NCBI GenBank assembly: GCA_023052935.1
Contig: CM041297.1
Span: forward strand, 97,176,484 to 97,240,483
Source of the DNA: Piezodorus guildinii
Lineage: Eukaryota; Arthropoda; Insecta; Hemiptera; Pentatomidae
DNA length: 64,000 nt
Reading direction: 5' to 3'
Positions 9,541-18,427 of the stretch are shown here, one piece after another. The stretch's first letter is position 1. Each line of letters starts with the position of its first letter. The notes beneath the pieces were generated by a model. That model did no database searches. It was not told the origin of the DNA and saw only the letters and a list, made by a program, of their open reading frames with translations. Position numbers and translations under genes: made by a program.

Positions 9541-11207
9541 ATGTCAGAGAGTTCTACGAGATCCGAAACACCGGGGAAGATATTGACTGATTGTGATCAT
9601 GTGCAATCCGACTCCGACTCTGAGAGGGAGTCTAGCGAAGGGGATACATTCAGAATGAGACCCAGCTCGAAAGAGCATAAGAAGTCGGTGGAAAAAACGA
9701 GGCAGGAGACCCCTATACAGGACGAGGGGACTAGTGGGCCTCAGGCGGATAAGGCTCTTAAGATAGTGGAAGATACGAGACACTATCTTAAGAGTCAAAC
9801 GAAAATTAGTAAGGCCCATCAGGCCTACGTTACAAGAAAATTATGCGAATTACGAGACATAATAGTAGTACTAGAAGGGAAGAGCTCCCTCCAAGAAGGC
9901 TTGACACAATCAATAATTAAAAAAGTCTTACATAGTGAGGAGATAATTAACATCATAGCCTCCAGGGTGTCTGAGGTCGTGGCCCCAATTGTAGTCCCGA
10001 CTCAATCAGTCGTAGAGACTGCAGGGCCCGAAAATGGGACAAAGAGGAAGGAAAGGGTCTCCCCTACCCTCAAAAGAGTTGAGGAAATAAGTGGGGGCTT
10101 CAAACTCAATGAGGATGACACTCGAAACCCCAACGACGCTGCAGCCGTGAGGGCTGAAGAAAGAAGAAAGGGGGGGGGGAAGAAGAAGTGCAAGAGACGG
10201 CACCAAAGCCCCAGAGAACGGGAGGACTGGACTCCAGGAGTCACACCGCGACGGAAGAAAAGGTGGAGGAATCCGAATCTGATGGATTTGTTCTTCCTAA
10301 AAGGAAGAAGCGGAAGAACAGGGCCATCAGAACAGAAGAGGCTGCTGCCAACACCGAAGAGCGGCCCCCAGCGAAGGAAAAGAAGGTGACCTTCGCTAAT
10401 ATCCTGAGTCGGCTTCCTGGCGTGAAACCGGACAAAATCGAAAAGAACCCCACCTACATAACGGTGAAGGGTGTTTCCACCGTGGGGGAGTGGTCCCCCA
10501 GGAAGATCTTCGAAGAGTTCCCGACTAAGGAGGTGATGGAGGAAGTAGGGCCTGGCCTCGAAATGGTGAAGGTGACCAATAAAGGAGCTGTCCTTTTCAA
10601 GGCTGAGGGGGCTACTCAGGCAAGAAGGCTCCTAGAATCTGGAAAACTTAAGGAAAAGGGTCTAGAAGCCAGGTTGGCCTCCACAAAACGGCCCAAAATT
10701 GAGGTGAAGGGAGTCCCCATGCACTGGGATAGCGGTGTCCTGGAGAAGTTCCTCTGGGACAAGGTTCCATTAAAGTGCGCTGAGAAGGACAGGGGTGAGT
10801 GGATGCGTCCCTGCTTCTCCACCAATGTGCCTCGAACCGTCACGAAGAGGTGGGTCATGGAGGCGCACCCGGCGATGAGACTCGCCCTGTTAAACCTCAC
10901 TCCAAATGATGTGAGCGGCGGCTGGTGGGGTCTCTCTATAAGGGACTTTGTAGACCCCATGCTATGCCTCAGGTGCCAGGAATACGGCCACATAGCCAAA
11001 AGTTGCGACAAGGAGGTCGTATGTAGATGGTGCGCAAACCCCGGCCACAAAGCCAAAGAATGCCCGCAAAGGAAGGAAGGTAGGCCACCGACCTGTGGCC
11101 ATTGCAAGAAAGCCGGGAAGGAAGGAAAGCACATCATGGGCAGCAAGGAGTGCCCAAGACACCTTAAGGAGATGGACCTCGAGATAAAGAAGACGAAGTA
11201 TGCGTAG
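9541..11207 (+). pseudogene. R1-clade LINE ORF1 (gag-like nucleic-acid-binding protein), frameshifted
   Basis: This is the ORF1 protein, which in the R1 clade binds the element RNA in a ribonucleoprotein. The frame starts at MSESSTRSETPGK (9541) with a charged, low-complexity N-terminal third. Coding then moves from frame 1 to frame 3 at a run of ten G (10170-10179), consistent with loss of one base. The downstream frame holds a conserved central region (VTFANILSRLPGV, SWGL-like segments) and then three C-terminal zinc knuckles: CLRCQEYGHIAKSC, CRWCANPGHKAKEC and a longer CGHCKKAGKEGKHIMGSKEC. It ends at TAG 11205-11207. The ORF2 start at 11200 overlaps this stop. The G-run change may be a real indel, a sequencing error, or less likely a -1 frameshift site. 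Confidence 0.88.
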
Positions 11208-12999
11208 GCTGCGGGTAGTGCAGGTCAATATGGGCCGAAGAAGAGTCGTGGCGGACGAACTAGTTGCTCTCGCCCGGAATGTAGACATCATGGTCGTTCA
11301 AGAGCCATGGTGTCGCAACAACGTGGTCACCGGATTTGGTGTGGCGTCGAGGGTAGTAGCCCTGGGCAGTGGTGAGAGGAGGCCCAGGGCGGCGATCGTT
11401 ATTGTGAACCCTAACCTCGACGTGATGGAACTAAAAGAATTTACCACGGCAGACCAGGCGGCATGCTACGTTCGATGGGGCGAAATGTCCTTTGCCCTTG
11501 TCTCATCTTACATGCCGCCCTACCCGGCGAACCTAGAAGAGAGGCTGGCTGCCGTGGAGGCTGTCGCACTGAGGCATAGGAGTGCGGTAGTTTGTTCCGA
11601 CACCAATTCGTGGAGCACGGCCTGGGGATCGGTTCGCACTGATGCCAGAGGAAGAATGGTAGAGGAGAGTGTGGCAAGGTGTCAGCTCGTGATCATGAAC
11701 GAGCCGTCTGGCCCAACGTTTGTTGGCGCGAGGGGCCAGAGCTGGATCGACGTGACCCTTGCCACAGCTACCATGGCTCGACGTATTGCGGACTGGTCCC
11801 TACGGTCAGACACGAGCTCCGACCACAGGGTCATAGCCTTCAGTATAGTTGAGGAGGAAGGCGAAGCCCTAGAGTTTGATAAGGGCTACGTGACCCGGAC
11901 GGCAGACTGGAGAGCCTTCTCCAGTGAACTGGAGGGTAGAATAGTAGACACCGAATGGCAAGATATGGTGCCCAGTGAAGGTGAGACCGCCATCGACCAC
12001 CGTGTAAGAATATTGACGGGCACCATAAGAGATGCGGCCGACGCTACCCTCCAGAGCCGTAGGGCGAGAGCACGTCCGGTCCCATGGTGGACGCCGGCCC
12101 TAACCCAGATCAAGCGAGACTTCTACAGGGCCAGGCGTAAGTACCAGGAGTGCAGAGACGAGGAGAGGCGAGCTGCACTTCGAGAAGAATCGAAGCATAG
12201 GTATAGGGTATACCGAAACGGTGTGCGCCAACAGAAAAAGAAGTCCTGGGACGAGTTCATAGTCCAGGAGTCGGAGAGGAATCCTTGGGGTATCCCGTAC
12301 AGGGTGGCGCTGGGAAAGGCAAAACAGCGAGAAGTCATGTCAGCTCTTAACATCGGAGGAGCTCGAGCGTCCACCCTGGAAGAAAATGCTACGATGTACA
12401 TTGACTACACATACCCCAGGGACAACCCTTCCCAGGACAGTGAAGAAGATGAGTTGATTAGGCGCACCACGGTGTACCCTCCTGGTACTGACCTATGCCC
12501 ACCATGGGACAAATGGGACCTACGGATGGCTGTCGAGAGGCAGAGGATCGGCAGGGCTCCAGGACTTGACGAAATAGATGCCGCGATCCTCAAGAAGAGT
12601 ATCCCCTACGTTGAGGATGATATCCTTGACATCCTCAACGAATGTCTCGATAGGGGATACTTCCCAAGAGAATGGAGGATCGCGGACCTGAGACTGCTCT
12701 ACAAGGGAGGAGGAAAGGACAAGGAATCGCCGAAGGCCTACCGGCCTATATGTCTCCTCCCTGTCATCAGTAAAGTCCTGGAGCACATGATTGCTTCCAG
12801 TCTTAGACCGGTCCTTGATGCGGCCAGCCATCCGCGTCAGTTCGGCTCGACCCGTGGCAAGGGAACCACCGACGCGCTGCTGAGAGTGTGAGGGGATGTA
12901 GAGGGGAGTGCGGAGAGGTATGTCATGTTGGTCCTGTTTGACATATCCTCCGCCTTCGACAGCGTGTGGGTGGCCCAGCGTATCGAAGATGACATCTGA
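11200..12999 (+). pseudogene. R1-clade LINE ORF2 (AP endonuclease + truncated reverse transcriptase)
   Basis: ORF2 nicks target DNA and reverse-transcribes the element RNA. Translation from ATG 11200 shows an apurinic-type endonuclease: QVNMGRR near residue 10, QEPWC near 35, SDTNSWSTAWGS near 130 and SSDHRVI near 205. A basic linker follows, then the RT start with GRAPGLDEIDAAILKK (about 450) and KAYRPICLLPVISKVLE (about 510). A TGA at 12889-12891 interrupts it. The same frame continues with MLVLFDISSAFDSVW, which is RT motif A, to a second stop at 12997-12999. Motif A is followed at once by 3' UTR, so the YADD motif, thumb and C-terminal zinc finger are deleted. The copy is dead for RT. The endonuclease part alone appears intact. 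Confidence 0.92.
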
Positions 13000-13422
13000 A
13001 GCCAGGAAGTCTGGCCTGACGAATCCGGACGGATGCGGCGGCGGACCGGTGTGACGTGACGGCTACTGGATGGAAAGAGCCAGATGGATGGAGAGGTCTG
13101 GACGGATGCAGCTCACCAGGAGAAGTGGACGGTATCCGGACGGATGAAAAGGCTCAGGATGGCCGGCCTTTAAAATAAGGTGCAACCCCATCAGAAAGGT
13201 GCGCAACCGCGTACTGGGTTGCACCGCAGTAGCGGCTAAGGTGCAGCTCTAAGGTGCACATCCGTGCACCGGGCTGCACCACAGTTTAATATAAATATAT
13301 AAATAAATAAAGAAATAAAAGAGAACAAAACAGAGTATAATGGGGCAGTAGCATGCGCATTCCCAGCGCACTACCCTACTGCTTCCAAACCCCGTATGCC
13401 AGAAATGGCGAGGAAGGGGAAA

Positions 13423-13466
<44 letters not shown>
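13000..13466 (+). other. 3' UTR and poly(A) tail of the R1-clade LINE
   Basis: Three CCGGACGGATG/CTGGACGGATG motifs (about 13020, 13100 and 13135) are followed by at least five GGTGCA/GTGCAC motifs (13180-13280) and then an A/T-rich segment. The unit closes with GAAATGGCGAGGAAGGGGAA and an A-run of about 40. The A-run ends exactly at the right TSD. Confidence 0.75.
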
Positions 13467-13468
<2 letters not shown>

Positions 13469-13480
13469 TAAATAGTCTCT
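13467..13480. repeat. Target-site duplication, right copy (R1-clade LINE)
   Basis: GATAAATAGTCTCT immediately follows the poly(A) run and is identical to 8989-9002. The host sequence between this insertion and the RTE insertion is only 13481-13496. Confidence 0.93.
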
Positions 13481-13496
13481 AAAATATTGAGAGTAA

Positions 13497-13504
13497 ATCA
13501 AGCT
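13497..13504. repeat. Probable target-site duplication, left copy (RTE LINE)
   Basis: ATCAAGCT lies just before the GC-rich 5' region and recurs at 16813-16820 directly after the (TGA)n tail. Eight bases is short, but both copies sit exactly where the element ends are expected. Confidence 0.65.
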
Positions 13505-13795
13505 CAGGCGTAGGGAGGTGGCGGCCCCATCGCCCGGTCTTAGTACCGCAAATAGCCTCTGGTCCTCCAGGTTGGGGGAACAGTACACTAACGCCCACAC
13601 ATCTACACGTATTACAGTACACTACACACACCTCTACACTATAAATAAAGGTCATCTTCAGTACACACCCTAGGGCCACCTTCCCTAGGTAGCCTCCCCG
13701 GATGGGGGTGCAGGTATACATGCACCAAGGTGGCAGCCCCACCAGTATACTAGGGCACGGAGTGAGGGTTAGAAGCCCCCCTGCCTGAAATTTAA
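13505..13795 (+). other. 5' UTR of the RTE LINE
   Basis: GC-rich sequence with stops in all plus frames. It includes CCCTAGGGCCACCTTCCCTAGG, whose halves are partly self-complementary, and CTCCCCGGATGGGGGTG. The last in-frame stop before the ORF is TAA at 13793-13795. Some RTE and R2 elements carry a self-cleaving HDV-like ribozyme at the 5' end. I could not confirm such a fold by eye. Confidence 0.5.
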
Positions 13796-16660
13796 ATTTC
13801 ACAGGAACCTAAATCAGCCTCGGATATTGACAGTCACAAACGGAAACAACCCGGCAACCCTTATAGGACCTTTAACCTTGGATATTGGAATGTTCTTTCA
13901 TTACGTAGACCCGGAGCATTGAAATTACTCTTAGATCAAATTGATCGGTTCAAACTGGACATAGCTGCCATCCAGGAAATCAGGTGGATCGGCCAGGATA
14001 TTCTTGAGAAAAGAAGACACACCATCTACTATAGTTGCAGTGAAACCCTCCATGAATACGGTGTGGGGTTTGTTGTTCGAGGGCGACTAAGAGAATTGGT
14101 CATTGGCTTTAAACCTGTTAATCCAAGGATCTGTGTTCTGAGAATTCATGGAAAATTCTATAATTTTAGTATTATAAATATATATGCCCCAACAGAGACC
14201 ACGAGAGAGGAAGAAAAGGACTCTTTTTATGAACAACTGGAGCGAACCCTTGATCAATGTCCAAAGTATGATATGAAAATTATTGCTGGAGATTGTAATG
14301 CAAAAATAGGAAGAGAAGAGATGTATTACCCAACAATAGGAAAATACAGTCTCCATGACCAGTCTAATGAAAATGGAGTAAGACTTATTAATTTTGCAGC
14401 GTCGAGGGACATGGTCATTGGAAGTACCCTTTTCGCACATAAAGACATCCACAAGGGTACCTGGACCACACCTGACAGGAAACATGTCAACCAAATAGAT
14501 CACATCCTTGTTGATAAAAGGCATAAGTCTAGTCTTCAAAATGTGAGAACATTTCGAAGCGCCAATGTGGATTCAGACCACTTTTTGTGTATTGCCCATC
14601 TCACACCAAGGCTATCATTCAAAAGGATTGGAGTTATGGCCCTAAAATGTAACCATTATAATCTTAAGAAGTTACAAGATACTGACACCAAACAGTTGTA
14701 CTCCGAACAGCTAGCAAAGAGTATCGGATCACAAGCTGTGCACATGGCTGATGTTGAATCTTTATGGTACAGTTGTGTGGCCGCAATGAAGGAAACAGCT
14801 GATATCGTGCTGGGGCCAAGAGAAAAGGAAGCGAGATCGACATGGTTCGATAAAGAATGTGAAATAGCCACCAACACGAAAAACAATGCTTACAAGAAAA
14901 TGTTGAGACAAAGGACCCGTACAGCTGTAGAGGAATATAAAATAAAAAGGAGAGAGGAAAAGAGACTCCATCAAAGTAAGAAAAGGCAAAGAGAGAGGGA
15001 AGAACTGGGGAAACTGGAAGAGCTCTGGAGGGAGAAAGAGTCAAGAGACTTCTTCAGAAGTATCAATAGAAGGAGACGTCCCCGCACAACGGTTCCAGAA
15101 ATTTGTAAAGACAAGAATGGGAACATAGTTGCGTACAAGGATGGCGTCCTATCGCAATGGAAAAATTACTTTGAGGATCTTCTCAGTTCAGCACCCTTTG
15201 CACATCACACTGAGTTGAATTCAAGTGAAGAATTGAAGATGATGAATGAAGAATCCAACATTGAACCACCCAATGATGAGGAAATAATGGATGCTATAAA
15301 TCGGTTAAAGAATAATAGGACCCCTGGAGCTGATGACATGCCTGCTGAACTCTTCAAATATGGAGGTGGAGAGCTGTTGAAGAGGTTTCAAGGTCTTATA
15401 TTAACCATTTGGGAGAAAGAAGTGTTGCCTGAAGATTGGAAAAAATCAATAATATGCCCTATTTTCAAGAAAGGAGACAAACTTCAGTGCCAGAATTACA
15501 GAGGTATCTCTCTTCTCTCCTGTGGATATAAGATACTATCAAGCATACTATTCCAGCGTCTCCTACCATTTGCAGAGCAGAAGCTTGGTGCCTACCAAGC
15601 TGGATTTAGACGGGGAAGATCAACTACTGATCAAATATTCTCTCTAAGAACAATTCTAGAGAGAGGAAATGAACATCAAGTTAAAACCCACCATCTCTTT
15701 GTCGATTTCAAGGCAGCTTATGACAGCATTAATCGTGAAAAACTGTACAAAGCCCTGGAAGGGTTCAGTATCTCCGATAAATTGATACGGCTGATAAAGA
15801 TGACCATGAGGGATGTGAAGTGTACAGTGCAGGTAGGTGGGCATCGAACGGAAGAGTTCTCCTCAAGGAAAGGGCTCCGCCAAGGAGATGCGTTAGCATG
15901 CCTATTGTTCAACTTGGCACTTGAGAAAGCTGTGAGGGATGCTGGTATCCAAACAAATAGCACCGTTTACAATCATATGATCCAGCTATTAGCTTACGCG
16001 GATGACGTTGACATCGTTGGACGGTCGTTGCAGTCTGTCAAAGAAGGATTTTTGGCCCTAATGGAGGCTGCCAGAACGCTTGGACTGGAGGTAAACGCGG
16101 GGAAAACAAAGTACATGGCAACAGGAGAAGAACCCCTACCCGGTGAGACCATCAATGTTGGCCACTTTAACTTTGAAAAAGTGGCCCAGTTCACTTATCT
16201 GGGTTCTCTGGTAACGCAAGATAATGCACCAGAAGTGGAGGTAAAAAGAAGAATTTTGATGGCAAACAGGTGCTACTTTGGCCTCCGAAGAGAGTTCACC
16301 TCCCGGCTCCTAGACAGGCCGACTAAGCTCCATCTATATAAGACGTTGGTTCGCCCAGTCCTGTTGTATGGATCAGAAACATGGGCTATTAGTAAAAGAA
16401 CTGAATATGACCTACAAGTCTTTGAGAGAAAAGTACTTCGACGAATTTTCGGAGGAGTTCATCTCAATGGACATTGGAGGAGGCGGACCAATGATGAACT
16501 CTATACAGGTTTTAAGGACAATGATGTCGTTATGACCTTGAAGCTGGGCAGACTGCGGTGGGCTGGTCACGTGGCAAGAATGGAGGATGAGAAGATCCCT
16601 AAGGCCGTTATGACTGAACCTCTACACGGCATCAGAAGAAGAGGGAAGACCGAAACTTAG
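13796..16660 (+). CDS. RTE-clade endonuclease-reverse transcriptase (C-terminal frameshift)
   Basis: The protein nicks target DNA and copies element RNA. The frame opens after a stop at 13793-13795. No ATG precedes the conserved TFNLGYWNVLSLRRPGALK start of the endonuclease (13868 onward), so the exact initiation codon is unclear. Counted from 13919, the endonuclease shows AAIQEIRW (near 20), IIAGDCNAKIG (near 120), NQIDHILVDKR (near 195) and SDHF (near 218). The RT shows KNNRTPGADDMPAELFKY, YRGISLLSCGYKILSSIL, FVDFKAAYDSI (motif A, near 595), RKGLRQGDALACLLFNLAL and LLAYADDVDIVG (catalytic YADD, near 690). YGSETWAISKR and QVFERKVLRRIFG follow. It stops at 16658-16660 after IRRRGKTET. Codons for a normal tail (KLRWTDGVTADARDILGV) continue in another frame to TGA 16797-16799, so a 1-2 base indel near 16640-16650 removes about 45 residues. 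Catalytic residues appear intact. Such ORFs are often mislabelled 'craniofacial development protein 2-like'. Confidence 0.93.
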   Translation: MSQEPKSASDIDSHKRKQPGNPYRTFNLGYWNVLSLRRPGALKLLLDQIDRFKLDIAAIQEIRWIGQDILEKRRHTIYYSCSETLHEYGVGFVVRGRLRELVIGFKPVNPRICVLRIHGKFYNFSIINIYAPTETTREEEKDSFYEQLERTLDQCPKYDMKIIAGDCNAKIGREEMYYPTIGKYSLHDQSNENGVRLINFAASRDMVIGSTLFAHKDIHKGTWTTPDRKHVNQIDHILVDKRHKSSLQNVRTFRSANVDSDHFLCIAHLTPRLSFKRIGVMALKCNHYNLKKLQDTDTKQLYSEQLAKSIGSQAVHMADVESLWYSCVAAMKETADIVLGPREKEARSTWFDKECEIATNTKNNAYKKMLRQRTRTAVEEYKIKRREEKRLHQSKKRQREREELGKLEELWREKESRDFFRSINRRRRPRTTVPEICKDKNGNIVAYKDGVLSQWKNYFEDLLSSAPFAHHTELNSSEELKMMNEESNIEPPNDEEIMDAINRLKNNRTPGADDMPAELFKYGGGELLKRFQGLILTIWEKEVLPEDWKKSIICPIFKKGDKLQCQNYRGISLLSCGYKILSSILFQRLLPFAEQKLGAYQAGFRRGRSTTDQIFSLRTILERGNEHQVKTHHLFVDFKAAYDSINREKLYKALEGFSISDKLIRLIKMTMRDVKCTVQVGGHRTEEFSSRKGLRQGDALACLLFNLALEKAVRDAGIQTNSTVYNHMIQLLAYADDVDIVGRSLQSVKEGFLALMEAARTLGLEVNAGKTKYMATGEEPLPGETINVGHFNFEKVAQFTYLGSLVTQDNAPEVEVKRRILMANRCYFGLRREFTSRLLDRPTKLHLYKTLVRPVLLYGSETWAISKRTEYDLQVFERKVLRRIFGGVHLNGHWRRRTNDELYTGFKDNDVVMTLKLGRLRWAGHVARMEDEKIPKAVMTEPLHGIRRRGKTET

Positions 16661-16799
16661 ATGGACAGATGGTGTGACAGCAGATGCAAGAGATATCCTG
16701 GGAGTTAGAAACTGGATGACGGCTGCACAGGATAGAAATAACTGGAGAGGGCTGATGGAGGAGGCCAGGACTCGTCACCGAGTTGTAGCGCCGGATTGA
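16661..16799 (+). pseudogene. Out-of-frame C-terminal tail of the RTE ORF
   Basis: In the shifted frame the sequence encodes RPKLRWTDGVTADARDILGV and then RNNWRGLMEEARTRHRVVAP, ending at TGA 16797-16799. This W-D...NW...EEAR region is the usual end of RTE proteins. It is separated from the main frame by one indel in the GAAGAAGAGGGAAGACCG purine run. Confidence 0.85.
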
Positions 16800-16812
16800 T
16801 GATGATGATGAC

Positions 16813-16820
16813 ATCAAGCT
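16813..16820. repeat. Probable target-site duplication, right copy (RTE LINE)
   Basis: ATCAAGCT follows GATGATGATGAC and matches 13497-13504. It then continues into AT-rich host DNA (AATATATCTTG). Confidence 0.65.
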
Positions 16821-18425
16821 AATATATCTTGTAATTAATTTCTAAAAATTTAGCATAAATTCTATTCTGTTCGTATTATAGTGTTTGATATGCAAACTTT
16901 TAAATAATTGATGTTTTAAAAATATTATAAAATAAATGGAGTTATTTATAGTCACTTTAAGTTGATTAGTCACGTGTCATTGATTGTTAGATTCTTCAAT
17001 CTTTGTTGCGCAAAAAAATTTTTTTTACTTAATAAAACAATGAATTACTTCAATCACGTCTCAATTTAGCGTGAACAAGATACCGAACTATAGCTCAACA
17101 AATTATAATATTCGGGTTCCTAAAGCGTCAGTTTTGGTTCCGGGGCAAAAAAATTGCTTATTAATGGTTTGGGATAGGCTCTTATCTTCTCGGACAGAAT
17201 ATTAAAAGATATAGCAGGGGGCGATTCCCTCAGTAAGGAGAACAGCCCGAGTCACGACCAGATGCAGCGGCGATTTCTCTCCAAGCCTCACGAATTTCGA
17301 TCCAATTACGTGTTCCGATTTTCGGGGGCCTGATCTTCATCTGGTATCAAGGGAAACCCTCAGCCGGCTCCATGTGTGGTCCATTATAGGTTAGAAACCA
17401 CCTGTTAATATTTGGGATATAGAGTGGAAAGAAAATAAGAAAAAAACTAGGATACACTATAATAAAAAAAGAATATTTTTTCTGCTAAATTTCTAGGAAG
17501 AAAAGAGGTATAAGATAAATTAGCTTGATGTACTCTCTCTGGCATCTTTATTTCATAATGATTTCGGAATAATTTGTATTTCGTTTTGAAAAGCTAAGCT
17601 AGTGAGTGTTTTCCTCTAAAATAATTTTCTGACATCCGACATTCTTAAATTGCAAGTCGATAGATAATTTAATCTATAAAAAAACAGCCCCTCCCCCCTC
17701 CAAAAAAAAAAGTGTTGGTGTTTCTTCTTTCAACGTATTTCTGTAGGTGGTCAGATTTTTTTAAAATACACTTTTCACTACATTGCCACATATAATAGAT
17801 TTCTATTAGCCAAATCAGGCCGACATTAATATAATATTTAAAATATCTTATAAAAACTCAATTGACTAGAAATCCAAGGAGCCGTTATAAATGTGAAGGG
17901 TAAATATGAAGTTCGGGCAACACACCACTTTCCCTTATCTCGGTCGTTAAAATTAATTAAAGACATAAGACATCTTTTTAAATACATTTTCAATAAAAAT
18001 GTTTCTTTCAAAAAATTATTTGTTAGTTAATCTAAAGAATTCGTAAACAATAGTTATACGTACCCACTGTTGCTGTATTATCTGTGCTTAGATGCCAAAA
18101 TGCTATTAGTCACTTTTTTTTAGTAATAAGAGTTTTTCACATTGTGGAGTGTCCACTCGTATATTTGTACAAGATAGAGTTACTCATTAACTAAAGGAGA
18201 AACACTTATGACATTATGCCATCTTCTAAACATAAAGAAGTAATTAAATTATAGAAGTGAGTACATTTATTTACTATTTCAATTAGTAAAGAAGTGTACA
18301 CCTAGAAAATACATGTGGAGGACTACTAGAGTTTGTACTTATGCCGATATCACTTTGAAATCATGGTCTCAATTAACAATATTTGGAAATAACTTTTATT
18401 AATAAGTTCAACACGTCACTAATTG
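16821..18425. other. AT-rich spacer with one coding-like patch (minus strand)
   Basis: Most of this stretch is low-GC with nothing recognised. At about 17210-17400 GC content rises, and the minus strand has an open segment reading KIRPPKIGTRNWIEIREAWR and then EIAAASGRD. It loosely resembles the NWxxxAQDRxxWR tail of several LINE families. It may be a small LINE relic, but support is weak. Confidence 0.35.
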
Positions 18426-18427
18426 TA

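Larger units (their letters stand above)
9003..13466 (+). mobile_element. R1-clade LINE, both ends present, internally deleted
   Basis: A complete insertion runs from the 5' UTR to the poly(A) tail (about 13426-13466) and is bounded by an identical 14-bp TSD. It comprises a 5' UTR of about 540 bp with a 42-bp-period repeat, ORF1 with zinc knuckles, ORF2 with an AP endonuclease and the start of an RT, and a 3' UTR with repeated CGGACGGATG and GGTGCA motifs. Two large overlapping frames joined by an ATGCGTAG overlap, and three C-terminal CCHC-type knuckles, fit the R1 clade (R1, TRAS, SART, Waldo and relatives). Most of the RT and everything beyond it is missing, because sequence after 12999 is already 3' UTR. 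This copy cannot encode its own retrotransposition machinery. It is far more GC-rich than its surroundings. Confidence 0.9.
13505..16812 (+). mobile_element. RTE-clade LINE, near full length
   Basis: A 5' UTR of about 290 bp (GC-rich, not A/T-rich like the flanks) is followed by one long endonuclease-RT frame. The 3' end is very short: the original stop codon falls inside GGATTGATGATGATGATG, the trinucleotide tail. A single ORF, almost no 3' UTR and a short microsatellite tail instead of poly(A) are typical of RTE/Bov-B-type elements. An 8-bp TSD (ATCAAGCT) is proposed. The reading frame is open for over 900 codons, unlike every other element here, so this is among the youngest insertions. 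Confidence 0.87.

Noticed and set aside
9544..12831. Several minus-strand open frames of 60-176 codons across the R1-clade element
   Set aside because: They are antisense shadows of strongly coding, GC-rich ORF1 and ORF2, with no recognisable domain.
13376..13802. Minus-strand frames over the R1 poly(A) tail and RTE 5' UTR
   Set aside because: One translates the poly(A) run as polyphenylalanine. The other spans the boundary of two independent insertions, so neither is a gene.
13919..16660. Host gene 'craniofacial development protein 2-like'
   Set aside because: That common database label comes from RTE endonuclease domains. The RT, the (TGA)n tail and the probable TSD show a retrotransposon.
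14087..16817. Minus-strand open frames of 60-150 codons across the RTE element
   Set aside because: They are shadows of the RTE reading frame, which has all endonuclease and RT motifs on the plus strand.
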